From Cyanobacteria bacterium FACHB-63 (GTDB taxonomy: Bacteria; Cyanobacteriota; Cyanobacteriia; Leptolyngbyales; Leptolyngbyaceae): 64,000 nt of DNA. Location: NCBI GenBank assembly GCA_014695255.1, contig JACJNX010000031.1, positions 1 to 64,000 of the forward strand, written 5' to 3'. The notes under the pieces were generated by a model that saw only the letters and a program-made list of their open reading frames with translations, made no database searches and was not told the origin of the DNA. Shown piece after piece: positions 61,209-64,000 of the stretch (position 1 is its first letter; each line of letters opens with the position of its first letter). Both the position numbers and the translations under genes were made by a program.

Positions 61209-61220
61209 CAATCGTCTGAG

Positions 61221-61553
61221 TTAAGGCATACTGCTGAGGCTGAGCGGAATAAGATTGCCCTCGATCGTCAGTCCCAGCAAAATCGGGTCTCCAGAATGTA
61301 TCGGTTTGCCAGTCAGGGCGCAGCGATCATCGGATTGGGCTGTAGCGGAGAGGGTGGCGCGAATATCGGCGGCAGAGAGTTCTGGGGTGTAGCTGCCCGA
61401 TCGCTGTTGGACGTAATTCCACAAAATTTCGCGAATGAGCGCTTGATAGCCTTGGTTGCCAGAAAGTGCTTTAAGCTGCTCCTTCAACTCACGTTCTAAA
61501 CGGATGCTCGTGACTTCCATTTCCGTTGTGCTGGTGCGAGTTAAGGTGTGCAT
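61221..61553 (-). CDS. ribbon-helix-helix protein with short C-terminal domain
   Basis: The N-terminal part has an RHH (CopG/MetJ-like) DNA-binding pattern: EVTSIRLERELKEQLKALSGNQGYQALIREILWNYV, with VTSIRL as the beta-strand. The C-terminal ~45 residues (RCALTGKPIHSGDPILLGLTIEGNLIPLS) suggest a small beta-domain with one Cys. It has 110 aa, AAGGAG 8 bases before the ATG at 61553. Probably a transcription regulator; the target is unknown. Confidence 0.78.
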   Translation of the reverse strand: MHTLTRTSTTEMEVTSIRLERELKEQLKALSGNQGYQALIREILWNYVQQRSGSYTPELSAADIRATLSATAQSDDRCALTGKPIHSGDPILLGLTIEGNLIPLSLSSMP

Positions 61554-61633
61554 GATGGTCTCCTTGTATAAGTGTGGACAGGTTTATAATACAAGTGTAG
61601 TATGCGGTTTCGTCAACGGTGAAATCTTTCGGA

Positions 61634-62938
61634 TCATTTGAGAATTTCTTCGATGCGATCGCGCTGGATTTTTCCCTGAGCCGTTCGCGGAATTTGATCA
61701 ACTTTGACCCAGCGCTTCGGATGCTTGAACGCGGTGAGGCGAGGTTTTAGAGCGGTTTTGAGTTGGGCGATCGTAATGGTTTCATCACTTGGAACGAAAA
61801 CTGCCGTTACGCTCTGTCCCCAAATTGGATCAGGTGTGCCTAAAACATGAACATCCTGAACAAGGTTGGTCGATCGAACTGCCGCTTCAACTTCAATTGG
61901 GAAAATATTTTCGCCGCCACTGATGATTTTGTTGCTGTCTCGTCCGATCAGATGCAGAAAGCCGCGATCGTCAAAATACCCTAAGTCATCGGGATCAAGT
62001 TTCGGCTCGGTAAGCAAATTCGGGTAGTAACCGAGCATTAAGGATTTGGCTTGAATGCTGAGTTTGTGATCGACGATTGTGATTTCAGCGTGAGGCAGAA
62101 CGCGCCCACAGCATTGAATTCCGCTGAGGAAATCGGCAGGTTTGAGGGTGGCAATTTGCGAAGCCGTTTCGGTCATACCGTAGGTGGGCGCGATCGGTAA
62201 GCTCCTTGATCGCGCTTGTTGCAGTAAATCTGACCACGCAGGCGCACCCCCTAACAAAATCGTTTTGAATCTCGCTAACCAGTCCCAATGACGTATCAAT
62301 TGCTGAAGCTGAGTTGGAACGAGCGAGATAAAAAAGTCTTGCGGATCGAATTGGGTTTCTAACGTTTTCCAGGATTGAGTGATGAAGGTGCCGCCTGTGA
62401 GGAACGATCGCATAAATTGCATCAGTCCGCTCACATGATAAAGCGGCAGGACGCAAAGAGAATGGATCGATTCGACCTCAAAATAGTGACAAAATCCTTG
62501 CACCGATGCGCTGAGCGTTTCCCATGTGTGCATTGCAAATCGGATTCTGCCTGAAGTGCCGCCTGTGGGAATCATGACGAGTGTTTTCGCCTCCAAAAGT
62601 TGGCGATTGAAATCAAAGTCCCCCACTCGTAGGGGATTTAGGGGGCTTTCCAAAGTTTCTGCAACCTCCGAAGCTCCCCAAATTAGGGTTGGTGCAACAA
62701 GTGCAAACACCTGCTGCCACTCCGTCTCACCCCAATCTGGATTGCACAGAAACAGTTGACACGGAGCCGAGCAAGCCGCAACAAACCCCGCAAGAAACTG
62801 CACCGGATCGCGATCGCACAGCAAAACGACTGGCTGATCCAACTCCAGCAATTCCCGATGCCGATGTTCAGCGAATTTCACTAATCTCTCAATATCAGCA
62901 AACCGGAATTGCTCTAATCGGCTGAGAGGCTGTTCCAT
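61634..62938 (-). CDS. menE: 2-succinylbenzoate-CoA ligase
   Basis: An ANL-family enzyme activating o-succinylbenzoate for phylloquinone synthesis. AMP-binding P-loop: MIPTGGTSGRIRF (~158-170); further motifs TYGMTETASQ, LGYFDDRGFLHLIGRDSNKIISGGENIFPIEVE and the C-terminal Lys in PRTAQGKIQR. It has 434 aa. It carries an inserted peptide SPLNPLRVGDF just before the P-loop, encoded by a dispersed repeat. The start overlaps menC by 25 bases. Confidence 0.92.
   Translation of the reverse strand: MEQPLSRLEQFRFADIERLVKFAEHRHRELLELDQPVVLLCDRDPVQFLAGFVAACSAPCQLFLCNPDWGETEWQQVFALVAPTLIWGASEVAETLESPLNPLRVGDFDFNRQLLEAKTLVMIPTGGTSGRIRFAMHTWETLSASVQGFCHYFEVESIHSLCVLPLYHVSGLMQFMRSFLTGGTFITQSWKTLETQFDPQDFFISLVPTQLQQLIRHWDWLARFKTILLGGAPAWSDLLQQARSRSLPIAPTYGMTETASQIATLKPADFLSGIQCCGRVLPHAEITIVDHKLSIQAKSLMLGYYPNLLTEPKLDPDDLGYFDDRGFLHLIGRDSNKIISGGENIFPIEVEAAVRSTNLVQDVHVLGTPDPIWGQSVTAVFVPSDETITIAQLKTALKPRLTAFKHPKRWVKVDQIPRTAQGKIQRDRIEEILK
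62614..62651 (-). repeat. ~38-bp dispersed repeat inside menE
   Basis: The plus strand reads CAAAGTCCCCCACTCGTAGGGGATTTAGGGGGC..., with an inner hairpin CCCC(ACTCGT)GGGG. On the coding strand it gives SPLNPLRVGDF. It matches the copy in menC at 63549-63585 apart from a few bases. Confidence 0.88.
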
Positions 62939-63873
62939 AGCTCCTCAAAATTCTCGCTGTTTAACTCATCAAACCAGTGGGTTGTACCGTATCCCACGGC
63001 TCGATCGCTCAGTTCTGCTGCAAGTTGCAATCCCATCTGTCGCCCGATCGCGGTTTCAAACACGGTCGAAAACACGCTATCAATCTGATGTTGCTGGCAG
63101 AATTTACGAAGCTGTGAAGGAAATCCAGCGATCGCAGGTTTAATCACAAAAATTCCGCGCCAGCCGCGATCGTAGCAATCTCGAAACTGTCCAAGCGTTG
63201 CAACCGATTCATCTAGTGCAATTGGAGTTCGATATTGATGGCTTAATTCCAACATAATTTCAAAATCATCTTCCAGCATTGGCTGCTCTATGAATTCGAT
63301 ATTGCTATAGCCATCACAAAACTCTAACCATTGGCGTAGTTGAGATTCATCCAATCCCATATTGGCATCGAGTCTTAAAGCTGCATCTTTTGGTAATTGA
63401 TTTAGTAATGATGCGATCGTTGTAATTTCTGTTTCAATCGGTGCAATTGCAATTTTCAATTTAAACGTTTGATACCCCTGATTCCAGAGTGTCTCCCAGT
63501 CTTCCACCTTAGAAAGTAATCCACTGTGTTGCAGCACTTTCCCACTTTCAAAGTCCCCCACTCGTGGGGGATTTAGGGGGCTTCCCACCGCCATCAACGC
63601 AGCCGATTCAAACCCAAATTGACAAGCAGGAAGGGGAATATCTCGAATCCAATCAGAATCAATCACTATCGGAGCATTTCGACAAAATGCGATCGCATCC
63701 TTGATCGATTCCGAGCCAAACCACTCCAACGGCGCAATCTCCCCGAACCCAACTCGCCCCGCCTCGTCTTCTAATCGAATCAGAATTCCCTCGCGTACCG
63801 TCCAAACTCCATGATGCGTTTTCAAGGGCTGACGAAATCGCCGACGATACGGGCGAAACTCAAATTTAATCAC
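62914..63873 (-). CDS. menC: o-succinylbenzoate synthase
   Basis: A muconate-cycloisomerase-type enolase-superfamily enzyme dehydrating SHCHC to o-succinylbenzoate. Catalytic and metal residues are in order: FKLKIA (Lys), RLDANMG (Asp), EFIEQPM (Glu), IALDESV (Asp-Glu) and FVIKPAIAGF (Lys). It has 319 aa. I choose the GTG at 63873: it shares bases with the menA TGA (GTGA), and the sequence then begins MIKFEFRPYRRRF. It has an inserted SPLNPPRVGDF in the N-terminal part from a dispersed repeat. Confidence 0.92.
   Translation of the reverse strand: MIKFEFRPYRRRFRQPLKTHHGVWTVREGILIRLEDEAGRVGFGEIAPLEWFGSESIKDAIAFCRNAPIVIDSDWIRDIPLPACQFGFESAALMAVGSPLNPPRVGDFESGKVLQHSGLLSKVEDWETLWNQGYQTFKLKIAIAPIETEITTIASLLNQLPKDAALRLDANMGLDESQLRQWLEFCDGYSNIEFIEQPMLEDDFEIMLELSHQYRTPIALDESVATLGQFRDCYDRGWRGIFVIKPAIAGFPSQLRKFCQQHQIDSVFSTVFETAIGRQMGLQLAAELSDRAVGYGTTHWFDELNSENFEELWNSLSAD
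63549..63585 (-). repeat. ~37-bp dispersed repeat inside menC
   Basis: The copy has a perfect 5-bp inner hairpin, CCCCC(ACTCGT)GGGGG, and GGATTTAGGGGGC. It codes for SPLNPPRVGDF in the reading frame of menC, the same frame as in menE. Confidence 0.88.
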
Positions 63874-64000
63874 GGAAGCAGGAATCCTAAGCCAAACAGC
63901 AAGCCGTACCAAAAGTGCAACTTAACCGCAATTAATCGACAACGCAAAAGTTTATGGGGTTGTTCATATTGCGATCCAATCACTTGACATAACTGTTTTG
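63870..64000 (-). CDS. menA: C-terminus of 1,4-dihydroxy-2-naphthoate phytyltransferase (menA), partial
   Basis: The frame on the minus strand gives 43 residues ending WYGLLFGLGFLLP and the TGA at 63870-63872. The sequence KQLCQVIGSQYEQPHKLL and RLIAVKLHFWYGLLFG resembles the MenA C-terminal end by memory. It continues beyond the window edge. Its TGA overlaps the menC GTG. The order menA-menC-menE in one transcript is common in cyanobacteria. Confidence 0.75.
   Translation of the reverse strand, partial: KQLCQVIGSQYEQPHKLLRCRLIAVKLHFWYGLLFGLGFLLP

Noticed and set aside
61038-61220. Right end of the CAST between tnsC and the RHH gene
   Set aside because: No TGTACA-type terminus and no ATGTCG repeats are seen on either strand.

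Overview
The window is chromosomal DNA of a cyanobacterium, probably a filamentous Leptolyngbya-like lineage. The evidence is the very frequent HIP1-type octamer GCGATCGC, cyanobacterial house-keeping genes (ispG, ahcY, lipA, a pilT-type ATPase, the menA-menC-menE phylloquinone genes, an aa3-type ctaC-D-E / ctaA-B respiratory cluster) and several small families that I know only from cyanobacteria. Genes lie close together on both strands, and several convergent pairs overlap at their 3' ends.

Layout. 0-5.3 kb: a lysozyme-like/peptidoglycan-binding/L,D-transpeptidase-like protein whose 5' end looks lost, a hypothetical gene, a two-gene carboxy(nor)spermidine polyamine operon and a Uma2-family gene with an in-frame heptad repeat. 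5.4-12.3 kb: a surface-structure block with a methyltransferase, a type IV pilin, a SPINDLY/OGT-type O-GlcNAc transferase and two FkbM-type methyltransferases. 12.4-13.1 kb: an MNT/HEPN toxin-antitoxin pair whose HEPN gene carries an in-frame TGA. 13.2-25.8 kb: core metabolism and maintenance (pgl, a periplasmic binding protein, pgk, a universal stress protein, a second Uma2 gene, ylqF/rbgA, ispG, a C-terminal processing protease, a pilT-type ATPase, tRNA-Pro, lipA-gpsA). 25.9-38.1 kb: a coiled-coil/TPR membrane protein, small proteins, GH76, glycosyltransferases, an MscS channel with a cNMP domain, secG, a matrixin-like protease, an AMIN protein, two GT9 enzymes and a quinone-reductase-like MDR protein. 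38.2-39.9 kb: four small accessory genes on the minus strand. 40.3-58.1 kb: ahcY, tRNA-Lys, a PRC-barrel protein, an SbcD-like nuclease, a glutaredoxin-like protein, murE, transporter parts, a lipid kinase, an FTR1 iron permease and the cytochrome oxidase and haem A genes.

The most notable region is 58.3-61.2 kb. It holds the left end, a full-length tnsB and a tnsC cut off at about half length, all of the type V-K CRISPR-associated transposon (CAST, Tn7-like) family. No tniQ, cas12k, tracrRNA or CRISPR array is visible. The truncated tnsC stops next to an intact tRNA-Leu(UAG) gene. Immediately outside the left end is a second, unrelated set of five direct copies and one inverted copy of a ~15-bp motif, which looks like the end of another transposon.

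Beyond 61.2 kb are a ribbon-helix-helix protein and the men operon (menA C-terminus, menC, menE; overlapping starts and stops). Both menE and menC carry an in-frame copy of the same ~37-bp palindromic repeat, adding an SPLNPxRVGDF peptide to each enzyme; a third copy is intergenic at 28.1 kb. All assignments come from reading motifs and from memory of protein families; no searches were run.
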